Shown here: in pieces, positions 7,301 to 14,174 of the stretch
Layout: every line of letters begins with the position of its first letter
How positions within the stretch are numbered: position 1 is the stretch's first letter
NCBI GenBank assembly: GCA_963805705.1
Contig: CAWDVH010000005.1
Coordinates: forward strand, 930,001-994,000
Source of the DNA: CAWDVH01 sp963805705
GTDB lineage: Bacteria > Actinomycetota > Actinomycetes > Streptosporangiales > Streptosporangiaceae
Direction of reading: 5' to 3'
Length of the DNA: 64,000 nt
Notes under the pieces: model-generated
What the model was told of the DNA's origin: nothing
What the model saw: only the letters and a program-made list of their open reading frames with translations
Databases searched by the model: none
Translations under genes and position numbers: made by a program

Positions 7301-9287
7301 GCGAGGTGACCCGGCCGGCGGCGTTGTAGGCGTTGGTCAGGACAACCTTCGCGTTGGGGTCGGTGATCGTGGTCAGCTGGCCCGCGGAGTTGTAGCCGTA
7401 CCTCGTGACTCCGCCGCGCATGCCGGTGACCGAGGTCAGCCGGCCGCTGGTGTAGGCGTAGGTGACGGTGCGGGCGTCGGGCATGGTCAGCTTGGTGAGC
7501 AGCCCGGAGGTATAGGCCAGGGTGACGACCCGGCCGCCGGCGTCCTTGACGGAGGTGAGCTGGCTGCCGGTGTAGGTCATGGTCAGGCCGGTGCCGGACC
7601 GGTCGGTCATCGACGTGAGCTGGCCGGCGGTGCTGAAGGCCAGGTGCGTCCCGCCGGGTGTCACGATCTGGTAGCCGCCCGATATCGCGGTCAGGGCCGG
7701 GTAGACGCCGGGGGCTCCGGTGAACGATCCGTTAGCGTTCTTGGTGAACACCATCTGCTGCCCGTCGCCCGAGGTGAACGTGGCATTACCGGAACCATCG
7801 AAACTGAGCCCGGCCTGGTACGGGTCGGTCCAGCCCGGCCCCAGCGGGCAGGCGGCGGTAACCAGCGAGGTATAGGCACGGGTGAACCCGAACGTGACCC
7901 CGGGACCCGGCAGGTTCGCGTCGGTGGCGGTGTCGCTGTACGCGCCGGTCGCGGTGTTTACCGGATCGCCTCGGGAGGCTTCCGGCTGCGCCGCCAGCGC
8001 GCACGGCGCGCACCCGTACGTCTGGGCGGCCGGGACGCCCGGCGGGAACTGCGCCGGGCCCGGCGGCAGCATGCCCAGCGCGTTCCCGCTGACATCGGTG
8101 TACCACACGGTGCCATCGGGCGCCCAGCCGATGTGAGAGGATCCCACGTTGGAGCCGACGGTCGGGGTGAACGACAAAAGCCCGCCGGTGGTGATCTGCC
8201 CGATGGCATTGACCGCCACGAAGACCAGCGCGCCAGTGGTGCGATCCGCGACGATGTTGTTCCCAGAGGTGTAGGTCGCGGTAGCGGGCGGAATCTGATA
8301 CAGCGTGTAGCTGCCGCTGGTGGTCATGGCGCCGATCGCGCTGTTGTCAGCGAACCACAGTCGGCCGTCCGGGCCCGTGGTGATCCCGGCCAGCTCCGAC
8401 GTCGACGGCATCTGGAACTGAGTCAGCGCGCCCCCGGTCGTGATCCGCTCGATCAGGTCATTCTGGGCGTCCGTAAACCACATCGCCCCGTCCGGCCCGG
8501 CCGTGATCCCCTCCAGTGAGGCCCCCGAGGTATTTACCTCAAATGTGGTCACCGCCCCCGCCGGGGTGACATAACCGACAAAGGACCCGAAGCCTCCCGG
8601 CGCCGTGAACCACACGTTGCCGTCCGGCCCCCGGGTGGTCTCCTGGGCGTCAGCGAAGGGGGGGAGCGCGAAAAAGGTGATCGCCCCGGACGGCGTTATC
8701 CGCCCGATGTTGCCGTCATCGGCGAACCACAGGTTCCCGTCCGCCCCGGCGGTGATCCCCAGCGGGCTGCCGCCGAAGGCGCCGCCGGGCAGCGGATACT
8801 CCGTGAACGAGCCGCCCTCGGTCACCCGCCCGACCTTGTTAGCCCCAACCTCGGTGAACCACGCCGAATCGTCCGGTGTCACGGCCACGCCGACAGGGCT
8901 GCTGGACGCTGTCGGTACCGGGTACTCCACATCGCCGCCCGAGCCAGCGGCGAACGCGGTCAGCTGGATCGGGCTCTGATGCCGCGTGCCCGGCGGGCGG
9001 GAATCAGCCGCGGCCCGGGTCCAGGCGCTGCGAGGCCAGGGAGCCACCCGTGCTCGCACGACACGGCCCCGTGCCCGCACCACCTTCGCGTGCCGCACGT
9101 GAATCACCCGAAGCGACGGACGGACCGGCGGAACCAGGCGAGTCGGATGCACGGACGGGGCGTGACCGGCTGTCATCGCCCGGGCAGGCGCGGGCACGGC
9201 AGACACCAGGCCCAGCAGCAGGCCGGCGACCGCGAGAAGGCACGCAACAATGCGGGTACGCAGTACGCTATCCTCCCAGATCAGCAT
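4374..9287 (-). CDS. secreted Rhs/YD-repeat polymorphic toxin with N-terminal streptogramin-lyase-like propeller and C-terminal ADP-ribosyltransferase-like domain, 1637 aa
   Basis: A Sec-type signal sequence lies at about residues 8-37 (hydrophobic core, then PAPARA). Residues 115-410 carry repeats of 'GITAGPDGxxWFTD', the blades of the virginiamycin B lyase-like propeller. A DUF6531-type entry (GDPVNTATGAY) starts near 440, followed by about 900 residues of YD repeats that form the Rhs cocoon. The core ends with 'LRNRYYDP' and 'DPTGL' near 1460. The variable tip has FRGV (R1535), SFST (about 1578-1581) and ESE (E1620/E1622), the R-S-E triad of ADP-ribosyltransferase folds, with 'LLHNLGETESS' between. 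Family knowledge says the shell encloses the toxin, which is released into a neighbouring cell. The core end is duplicated at 2181-2392. The start at 9287 is the longest candidate; SD-like GGGAGGA sits inside it, so a slightly later start is possible. Confidence 0.9.
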   Translation of the reverse strand: MLIWEDSVLRTRIVACLLAVAGLLLGLVSAVPAPARAMTAGHAPSVHPTRLVPPVRPSLRVIHVRHAKVVRARGRVVRARVAPWPRSAWTRAAADSRPPGTRHQSPIQLTAFAAGSGGDVEYPVPTASSSPVGVAVTPDDSAWFTEVGANKVGRVTEGGSFTEYPLPGGAFGGSPLGITAGADGNLWFADDGNIGRITPSGAITFFALPPFADAQETTRGPDGNVWFTAPGGFGSFVGYVTPAGAVTTFEVNTSGASLEGITAGPDGAMWFTDAQNDLIERITTGGALTQFQMPSTSELAGITTGPDGRLWFADNSAIGAMTTSGSYTLYQIPPATATYTSGNNIVADRTTGALVFVAVNAIGQITTGGLLSFTPTVGSNVGSSHIGWAPDGTVWYTDVSGNALGMLPPGPAQFPPGVPAAQTYGCAPCALAAQPEASRGDPVNTATGAYSDTATDANLPGPGVTFGFTRAYTSLVTAACPLGPGWTDPYQAGLSFDGSGNATFTSGDGQQMVFTKNANGSFTGAPGVYPALTAISGGYQIVTPGGTHLAFSTAGQLTSMTDRSGTGLTMTYTGSQLTSVKDAGGRVVTLAYTSGLLTKLTMPDARTVTYAYTSGRLTSVTGMRGGVTRYGYNSAGQLTTITDPNAKVVLTNAYNAAGRVTSQTNADGKITTFGWNAATQTATTTQPDGGVITDVYNANVLLRQTSPLGGVTYYGYDSNLDLTQVTDPLGNVTTMTYDAHGNMLSKTDPAPLYYTQTWTYNSMNEVLTHTDGRGNITTSAYTTAGLLSSVTDPAGDQASYTYFPDGQVKTATNPDLKTTSYTYDTADNLATTTDPAGNITTDGYDSDGRLTAVKDPLGNTTTYAYDKTDDLTSVTDPLGHATSYRYDADGNRTTVTNALGKITTYAYDPAGHLTSVTDPLTHTTSYTYDGDGNTATITDPDGNTTTSHYDLADDLTSVTRPDTTTLSYTYDLDQHQTSSTNAAGNTTTYIYDPLGRVTSVTDPLGRLTSSAYDPDGNLVTVTSPDALVTTSTYNNANRLTAVSYSDGTTHAAGYGYDPAGNRTSMTDATGSTAYTYDNDGRLTKVTNGAGQAISYGYNLDSSITTVTYPNGKNVTDGYDTAQRLTSLTDWNTSKTTFGYNSDNVLTSAVYPNGITATTGLNTADQVTSITDTTASGTLASFTYTRGKDAELASTTTAGTAISAPAQTYTYNPLLQLTAVNTTSESYDKAGDPTTLGGTTQTFDTASQLTASTPATGAATTYSYNPRGDRVSATTSSATTSYGYNQASQLTSYTPPAGTPTSYTYNGDGLRATKTTGTTTATYAWNINTSIPTLLTDGTTSYLYGPAGLPIEQISSAGTPTYLLHDQLGSTRLLTSSAGAVTATYTYDAYGNTTSHTGTATTPLLYAGQYQDTETGFYYLRNRYYDPATSQFLTLDPLVAQTQAPFAYASDNPLNNTDPTGLGIAPGAPLPSLQDIEGSAACEGSSNAGVIFLLILADFLQGDVDPFTDELTIYAIGDDIGSAAEETGSAGTQIFRGVSETHHAYGAALRGVAEPGDPLGNADALLHNLGETESSRLVSFSTDRVISEGFAGKNGVILQTTLEDLAARGITPIPSPDLYYESELLFEGPISGLGVVAP
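5004..5215. repeat. 212-bp perfect repeat, copy 2 (inside the full-length rhs gene)
   Basis: Identical to 2181-2392 over its whole length. It encodes the YD-repeat/core-end segment just before the variable tip, so crossover here would swap the tip of the full-length gene for the orphan one. Confidence 0.95.
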
Positions 9288-9333
9288 GAAGGCGGACCAG
9301 GCGTGTCAGTCTTGGAGGTCCCTGACAAACCAG

Positions 9334-9362
9334 ATGATGATTCTCAACTCACGAGTCGTCAA
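9334..9362 (-). promoter_or_regulatory. candidate promoter for the full-length rhs gene
   Basis: On the minus strand TTGACG (9362-9357) is followed after 17 bases by CATCAT (9339-9334), about 46 bases before the start codon. Directly upstream (9363-9390) lies an unusually A/T-rich tract with a run of eight A on the plus strand, resembling an UP element. It is the most AT-rich spot for kilobases. Confidence 0.5.
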
Positions 9363-9882
9363 GAATTATTAAAAAAAATGAAAAATGATCCTTTGCAGAA
9401 TCCGCCACGATGCGTAATCGCCGCAGGACAGCCGGCCGCCGCGTCGTCGCGTGGCGGGAGGCTCCAGCTCAGCGGACTGTTCGCCAGCCGGAGTTCAGCA
9501 GGCCGGGCCGGGCACTAACCCTCGGCTTTCGCGCCGGGCAAGCTTGGTTACTCGTCTGCATTATAAGGGGCATTGACCGGGGAGGATTGGGTTTGTCCGG
9601 GACCGCCCGCGCCAGGTCGAAAGCGAGGTTGTCGCGATGTGCGTGTCCGGGGCGCTTCGCAGGCCGGCCTCGGTGACGTGGACCGCGTCGTGACTGTACT
9701 TGTGATGCGCTGCTCTTCGGTGCCGTCCAGCTCCTGGAGCCGGGTCAACGGCGAGCGCGGCCCGTCGGTCGTGCGCCGGATACTGAACGGCCTCCGCGTA
9801 GACCTTTGGCTCTTTTGGACTTAGTTAGGCTCTTTTCGCCACATCAAATACCGAGCAGATACTCGAAAATAAGCCGCTGAAC
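9363..9882. other. intergenic region between rhs and the tRNA cluster
   Basis: About 520 bases with no convincing gene; short frames on both strands read as Arg/Pro/Ser-rich noise. It includes the AT-rich tract upstream of rhs and a 9-bp direct repeat GGCTCTTTT at 9808-9816 and 9828-9836. It probably marks the junction between the accessory segment and the tRNA genes. Confidence 0.5.
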
Positions 9883-9885
9883 TGG

Positions 9886-9957
9886 TGGGCGGTACTGGGA
9901 TTGAACCAGTGACCTCTTCCGTGTCAGGGAAGCGCTCTCCCGCTGAGCTAACCGCCC
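9886..9957 (-). tRNA. tRNA-Val (anticodon GAC)
   Basis: The acceptor arms GGGCGGT and ACCGCCC pair perfectly. The D-arm is TAGCTCAGCGGGAGAGC, the anticodon stem CTTCC/GGAAG encloses CTGACAC (anticodon GAC), and the T-arm is CTGGTTCAATCCCAG. The discriminator is A, and CCA is encoded just after it (9885-9883). It is closely similar to the tRNA-Val(CAC) at 13927. Confidence 0.97.
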
Positions 9958-9960
9958 GCG

Positions 9961-10032
9961 AGGCGGAAGCGGGAATCGAACCCGCGTACAGGGCTTTGCA
10001 GGCCCTTGCCTAAGCCACTCGGCCATTCCGCC
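9961..10032 (-). tRNA. tRNA-Cys (anticodon GCA)
   Basis: Acceptor GGCGGAA pairs with TTCCGCC. The anticodon stem AGGGC/GCCCT encloses CTGCAAA (anticodon GCA), and the T-arm is GCGGGTTCGATTCCCGC. The discriminator is U, as expected for tRNA-Cys; no CCA is encoded. It lies only three bases from tRNA-Val, so the two are probably co-transcribed. Confidence 0.97.
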
Positions 10033-10142
10033 ACCGGCTTGCTCCTGTCCGGGAGCCGTAGCCCCTCCCGTCCGGGAGCCGTGCCATGGTACCGAAGAAC
10101 CGTGTGGACCGTCCGCTGGGGAGACGGCGTCCGGCACCTCGG

Positions 10143-10214
10143 AGCGGACGACGGGATTCGAACCCGCGACCCTCACCTTGGCAAGGTGATGCTCTACCAC
10201 TGAGCCACGTCCGC
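10143..10214 (-). tRNA. tRNA-Gly (anticodon GCC)
   Basis: Acceptor GCGGACG pairs with CGTCCGC. The anticodon stem TCACC/GGTGA encloses TTGCCAA (anticodon GCC), and the T-arm is GCGGGTTCGAATCCCGT. CCA is not encoded. It is the first gene of the Gly-Cys-Val minus-strand cluster. The spacer to tRNA-Cys contains a 13-bp direct repeat, GTCCGGGAGCCGT, at 10047 and 10070. Confidence 0.97.
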
Positions 10215-10374
10215 ACATCCTCGCCGGGGCGAGGTGCTCACCGGGCATGCCCGGCGCGCGTTCAGAACTGTAGCCGATCCTGCCCCGCCGGCAAACTCAC
10301 CTTAGCGCGAGTCGCGGCTCAGGCACGAGATCATCTGCGGTCATGGTTCGCTCCCGGACGAAGGGTAGGCGGGA

Positions 10375-10380
10375 TAACGT
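10375..10380 (+). promoter_or_regulatory. -10 element of a probable leaderless promoter (ArsR-type gene)
   Basis: TAACGT lies six bases before the ATG at 10387. A transcript starting about seven bases after the -10 box would begin at the start codon. The GGAGG found here touches the ATG directly, too close to act as a Shine-Dalgarno site. Confidence 0.45.
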
Positions 10381-10386
10381 CGGAGG

Positions 10387-11220
10387 ATGGCAGCTATCCG
10401 ACAGCCCGGCCCGCAGGTCGTCAGGGGCACCGAGGGGGCCAGCGGCACTGCGGCGCGAGCCCCGACGGCGACCGGCTACCGGGCGGACATCGCGCCGGTG
10501 GCCGCTCTCCTCGCCGATCCGGCGCGCGCGTCCATGCTGACCGCGCTGCTGGACGGGCCGCCGCTGGCCGCGGGGGAGCTGAGCCAGGTGGCCGGGATCA
10601 GCGCCGCTACCGCCAGTGCGCACCTGGCGAGACTGCTGGAGGGCGGGCTGGTCCGGGTGACGCGGCAGGGACGCCACCGGTATTACCGGCTGGCCGGCCA
10701 CGAGGTTGCGGAGATCATCGAGGTGATGTCGCGGATCAGCCCGGTCCGGCCGGTGCGCAGCCTGCGCCAGTCGCGTGAGGCGGTCGCGCTGGCCGAGGCC
10801 CGTACCTGCTACGACCACCTGGCCGGGCGGGCCGGGGTGGCGCTGCTGGACGCGCTGCTGGAGGCGGGGATGCTGGCCGGCGTCGGCACCGGCGGTCCTG
10901 ACCTGGACGGCACTGGCACGGACGGCACCGGCTCTGACCTGGCGGCCGAGTACGAGGTGACGCAGACCGGCACGGGCGCCCTGGCCGCCTTCGGCGTGGA
11001 CGTGAGCGCGGTGAGACGGTCGAGGCGGCGGTTCGCGGGGGCCTGCCTCGACTGGACGCAGCGACGCCCGCACCTGTCGGGGGCGCTCGGCGCGGCCATC
11101 ACCGCGCGCCTGATCGACCTCGGCTGGATCAGCCGGGGCCCCAGCCGGCGCGCGGTCCGAGTCACGCCGGCGGGCCGGGCGGGGCTGGCCGAGACGTTCG
11201 GCTGGGCCGCGGCGGATTAG
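10387..11220 (+). CDS. ArsR-type winged-helix transcriptional regulator, 277 aa
   Basis: Residues about 35-115 form an ArsR-style winged helix: 'APVAALLADPARASMLTALLDG', then the recognition part 'LSQVAGISAATASAHLARLLEGGLV' and the wing 'VTRQGRHRYYRLAG'. The remaining 160 residues are longer than in metal-sensing ArsR proteins, lack a CxC metal site, and contain a conserved-looking helical domain (RTCYDHLAGRAGVALLDALL, CLDWTQRRPHLSGALGAAI). This resembles the actinobacterial ArsR subgroup with an extra C-terminal domain. The ligand is unknown. It stands alone between the tRNA cluster and hutH, with 100 bases to the latter. Confidence 0.85.
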   Translation: MAAIRQPGPQVVRGTEGASGTAARAPTATGYRADIAPVAALLADPARASMLTALLDGPPLAAGELSQVAGISAATASAHLARLLEGGLVRVTRQGRHRYYRLAGHEVAEIIEVMSRISPVRPVRSLRQSREAVALAEARTCYDHLAGRAGVALLDALLEAGMLAGVGTGGPDLDGTGTDGTGSDLAAEYEVTQTGTGALAAFGVDVSAVRRSRRRFAGACLDWTQRRPHLSGALGAAITARLIDLGWISRGPSRRAVRVTPAGRAGLAETFGWAAAD

Positions 11221-11321
11221 GGCCGCCGGCGGCGGGGCGAGATGAGCGCTCTGCTAGCCGTTTTGCCTATTGGGGACAGCTGGGGGAGCGTTCGGGCCGC
11301 CCAGGTGGCAGGCTGGCAGCC

Positions 11322-12860
11322 ATGCGAACTGTGATCGTCACCGGCGACGCTCTGACCATCGATGATGTCGTGGACGTGGCGCTGGGCGCCGCGCGCGCCG
11401 AGCTCGGGCCCGACGTCAATGACCGGATGCGGTTCAGCCGGGAGGTGGTGACCGCCGCGCTGGCGGGCGACGCCGCCGTCTACGGGGTCAATACGGGGTT
11501 CGGCGCGCTCGCCGATACGACCGTGGGGGAGCAGGACCTGACCCGGCTGCAGCGGGCGATCATCGTGTCGCACGCGGCCGGGACGGGGGAGCCGCTGGAC
11601 GACGCCGCGATCCGGGCGATCCTGCTGCTGCGCGCGCGAACGCTGGCGGCCGGCTACTCCGGGGTCCGCATCGAGCTGCCGGCCCGGCTGCTCGAGCTGC
11701 TGGAACGCGGCCTGCTGCCGGTCGTCCCCGGCAAGGGATCCGTGGGCGCCTCCGGCGACCTGGCCCAGCTCGCGCACCTGGCCCAGCCGCTGATCGGCGA
11801 GGGACGCCTGCGCGGCCCCGGCGACGGGCCGCGGGGCCGGCCTGCCGGCGAGGTGCTCGCCGAGCACCAGATCACCCCGCTCGTGCTCGCGCCCAAGGAG
11901 GGCCTGTCCCTGGTCAACGGGACCGAGCCGATGCAGGCCCTGCTCGCTTTCTCCATCCGGGACGCGGAGCTGCTCGTTCAGGCCGCCGACATCGCCTGCG
12001 CGCTGTCGATCGAGGCCCTGCTCGGCACCGACCGGCCCTACGACGAGCGGGTGCAGGTCATCCGCCCGCATCCCGGCCAGCTCGACAGCGCGGCGAACCT
12101 GCGCGCGCTGCTGGCCGGCTCGGGCCTGATGGCCAGCCACCGGCACAGCAGGCACGCGGTCCAGGACGCCTACTGCCTGCGCTGCGCGCCGCAGGTGCAC
12201 GGAGCGGTCCGCGACGTTCTGTCGTTCGCGCGGGGCATCCTGGAGACCGAGCTCGGGGCCGTGGTGGACAACCCGGTCATCGTGCCCGACGGCGAGGTGA
12301 TGACCACCGGCAATTTCCACGGCGAGCCGCTGGCGTTCGCCGGCGACATGCTCGCGATGGCGATCTCGGAGCTGGCCAGCATCAGCGAGCGCCGGGTGGA
12401 CAGGATGCTGGACCCCGCGTTCTCGCGCGGGCTGCCGCCGTTCCTGGCCCCCGACGCGGGCACTAACTCGGGCTTCATGCTCGCCCAGTACACCGCGGCG
12501 TCGCTGGTCAGCGAGAACAAGGTGCTTGCCCACCCGTCGTCGGTGGACACCATCCCCACGTCGGGCAAGCAGGAGGACCACGTCTCGATGGGCTGGACGT
12601 CGGTGCGCAAGCTGCGCGAGGTGGTCACCAACGTGCGCACCTGCCTGGCCGTGGAGATCCTGTGCGCGACACAGGGCATCGGGCTGCGCGCGTCCATCGC
12701 CGAGCCGAGCGGCCCGATGAGCGCCGTGCACGCTGCTGTCCGAGCCCGGGTGCCGGCCATGGACGTCGACCGGGAAGTCGCCGAGCAGATAGCGGCGGTC
12801 GAGGAGCTAATTCCCGCACTCTGCAAAACGGCTAGCGCGCGGTGCGGTGGGTTGCGCTAG
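11322..12860 (+). CDS. hutH: histidine ammonia-lyase
   Basis: 512 residues, the usual length. It removes ammonia from L-histidine to give urocanate, the first step of histidine use, without an external cofactor. The self-forming MIO group comes from Ala-Ser-Gly at residues 143-145, seen in 'GSVGASGDLAQLAH'. Other family marks are 'YGVNTGFGALADT' near the N-terminus, 'NGTEPMQALLAFS', 'FHGEPLAFAGDMLA' and 'SVDTIPTSGKQEDHVSMG'. No other hut genes follow, so it may work alone or with genes elsewhere. The ATG lies seven bases after CAGGCT, a possible -10 box, suggesting a leaderless mRNA. The stop overlaps the promoter region of the next gene. Confidence 0.95.
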   Translation: MRTVIVTGDALTIDDVVDVALGAARAELGPDVNDRMRFSREVVTAALAGDAAVYGVNTGFGALADTTVGEQDLTRLQRAIIVSHAAGTGEPLDDAAIRAILLLRARTLAAGYSGVRIELPARLLELLERGLLPVVPGKGSVGASGDLAQLAHLAQPLIGEGRLRGPGDGPRGRPAGEVLAEHQITPLVLAPKEGLSLVNGTEPMQALLAFSIRDAELLVQAADIACALSIEALLGTDRPYDERVQVIRPHPGQLDSAANLRALLAGSGLMASHRHSRHAVQDAYCLRCAPQVHGAVRDVLSFARGILETELGAVVDNPVIVPDGEVMTTGNFHGEPLAFAGDMLAMAISELASISERRVDRMLDPAFSRGLPPFLAPDAGTNSGFMLAQYTAASLVSENKVLAHPSSVDTIPTSGKQEDHVSMGWTSVRKLREVVTNVRTCLAVEILCATQGIGLRASIAEPSGPMSAVHAAVRARVPAMDVDREVAEQIAAVEELIPALCKTASARCGGLR

Positions 12861-12870
12861 GTTTCCTCCC

Positions 12871-13696
12871 GTGACCGTGTGGATGAACGGGGCGTTGTAC
12901 CCCGACGATGAGGCCAGGATCTCGATCTTCGACCACGGGCTGGTCGTGGGCGACGGGGTCTTCGAGACGATCAAGGTGGCGCGGGGCGTGCCGTTCGCGC
13001 TGACCCGGCACCTGGTGCGGCTGGCTCGCTCGGCCGCCGGGCTCGGGCTGCCCGAGCCGGACCTGGACGCCATCAAGGCGGGCGCGCTGGCCGTGATCGA
13101 GGCGTCGCCGGCGGTGGAGCTGGCCCGGCTGCGGATCACCGTTACCGGCGGGATCTCGCCGCTCGGCTCGGAGCGGGGCGGCGAGCCGGTGACCGCGATC
13201 GCCGCGATGGCCGAGGCCAAGGCCCCCACGCCGACCGTGGACGTGACCATGGTCCCGTGGCCGCGCAACGAGCGCGGTGCCCTGGCCGGGCTCAAGACCA
13301 CGTCGTACGGGGAGAACGTGCTGGCGCTGGCATACGCGGCCGAGCACGGCGGGGCCGAGGCGATCTTCGCGAACTCGGTCGGCAATCTGTGCGAGGGTAC
13401 CGGCAGCAACGTGTTCGTGGTGCAGGCAGGCCGGCTCCTGACGCCGCCGCTGTCCGCCGGGCCGCTGGCCGGGGTGACCAGGGCGCTGGTGATCGAGTGG
13501 GCCGGCGCCGCCGAGGAGGACCTGCCCGGCCGAGGCGCTGGCCACGGCAGACGAGGCCTTCCTGACCGGGACCACCAGGGACGTGCAGCCCATCCGCGTC
13601 GTCAGCGGGTCCGCGCTGCCCGCGGCACCGGGGCCGGTGACCAGGAAGGCCGCCGAGGTGTTTGCGATGAGATCAGCGGAAACCGTCGACCCGTAA
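12871..13696 (+). pseudogene. aminotransferase class IV (aminodeoxychorismate lyase / BCAT-like), frameshifted near the C-terminus
   Basis: The frame from GTG 12871 reads 'MNGALYPDDEARISIFDHGLVVGDGVFETIKV', the fold-type IV PLP-enzyme start, then 'LKTTSYGENVLALAYA' with the candidate PLP lysine and 'GNLCEGTGSNVFVV' around the phosphate site. The family makes 4-aminobenzoate for folate (PabC) or handles branched-chain/D-amino acids. After 'AAEEDLP' near 13527-13530 the frame turns to Arg/Gly-rich noise, whereas the neighbouring frame gives the expected tail 'EALATADEAFLTGTTRDVQPI' ending at TAA 13694. One extra G explains this. The frame as given would run on to 13731. Either the gene is broken or the read has an error. 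TAGGTT at 12858-12863 suggests a leaderless start. Confidence 0.8.
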
Positions 13697-13749
13697 AAGC
13701 GCCTTCTGCGTGGCTGCGACTGGCGGCGTGACGCCTGGGTCAGCGGCTC

Positions 13750-13813
13750 CGTTCCTTGATCCCGAAGGATCCTGGTGGTCAGGACCACCAACATCCTTCG
13801 GGATCAAGGAACG
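13750..13813. repeat. long palindrome / hairpin (two-part stem)
   Basis: The outer arms at 13750-13770 and 13793-13813 are perfectly complementary over 21 bases. Inside them, 13773-13780 (TGGTGGTC) pairs with 13783-13790 (GACCACCA) around a 2-base loop, and only two base pairs are mismatched between the stems. There is no T-run after it, so it is not a standard intrinsic terminator, though it follows the aminotransferase gene. It may be a palindromic element, a transcription barrier or a small folded RNA. Confidence 0.85.
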
Positions 13814-13926
13814 ACACACGCCGCGGGTGCCGAGGGCGCTCGTGGGAGCGGCAGCCGCGATGCTTGGTACGCGCGGATGCGCTAGTCTGTGATCGCTCTG
13901 CGGGACGCTGACGCGGCCTGCGGCCC

Positions 13927-13998
13927 GGGCGATTGGCTCAGCGGGAGAGCGCCTCGTTCACACCGAGGAGGTCACTGGTTCGATCCCAGTATCGCCCA
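13927..13998 (+). tRNA. tRNA-Val (anticodon CAC)
   Basis: Acceptor GGGCGAT pairs with ATCGCCC. The D-arm is TGGCTCAGCGGGAGAGC, the anticodon stem CCTCG/CGAGG encloses TTCACAC (anticodon CAC), and the T-arm is CTGGTTCGATCCCAG. The discriminator is A; the next bases are CCC, so CCA is not fully encoded. It is transcribed alone and is followed by its own terminator. Confidence 0.97.
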
Positions 13999-14008
13999 CC
14001 CAGCTCAG

Positions 14009-14043
14009 CGGCCAGTTGCGATCTTGTAACTGGCCGTTTTCGT
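14009..14043 (+). terminator. intrinsic terminator after tRNA-Val(CAC)
   Basis: CGGCCAGTT (14009-14017) pairs with AACTGGCCG (14028-14036) across a 10-base loop and is followed by TTTTCGTT. It lies ten bases after the tRNA and has the classical stem plus T-tract form, uncommon in this GC-rich DNA. Confidence 0.85.
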
Positions 14044-14174
14044 TGCCTACACCGGTCCAAGCGGAAGATGACCGTCAACGATCGCCGGTCTCTTGCCAGG
14101 CCAGGCAGATAATCGTCAACATACGTGCTGCCCAGCACCACGGCAGGTCAGCCGGGCAAGTCTGCGGCGGGGAT

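Noticed and set aside
4990..7700. Dense short DNA repeats resembling a satellite or CRISPR-like array
   Set aside because: They are codons of the protein YD repeats (period about 60-66 bases, degenerate, no unique spacers). No CRISPR array or cas gene is present in the window.
6138..8519. 793-codon open frame on the plus strand opposite the rhs gene
   Set aside because: It is the antisense shadow of YD repeats: Gly/Val-rich with endless GVGVxDRG patterns, no domain, and it ends where the repeats end.
9410..9824. Two possible small genes between rhs and the tRNA cluster
   Set aside because: Both read as Arg/Ser/Gly-rich noise without a ribosome site or hydrophobic pattern.
9883..9960. tRNA-Val(GAC) 3' end as an att site of the Rhs segment
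   Set aside because: The 3' end of this tRNA is not repeated at the other side of the segment within the window, and no integrase gene is visible.
9961..10032. Selenocysteine or suppressor tRNA in the cluster
   Set aside because: The anticodons GAC, GCA and GCC and normal arm lengths make ordinary Val, Cys and Gly tRNAs.
11217..12731. 504-codon minus-strand frame opposite hutH
   Set aside because: Shadow of a GC-rich gene with Arg/His/Gln-rich noise; hutH has all catalytic motifs.
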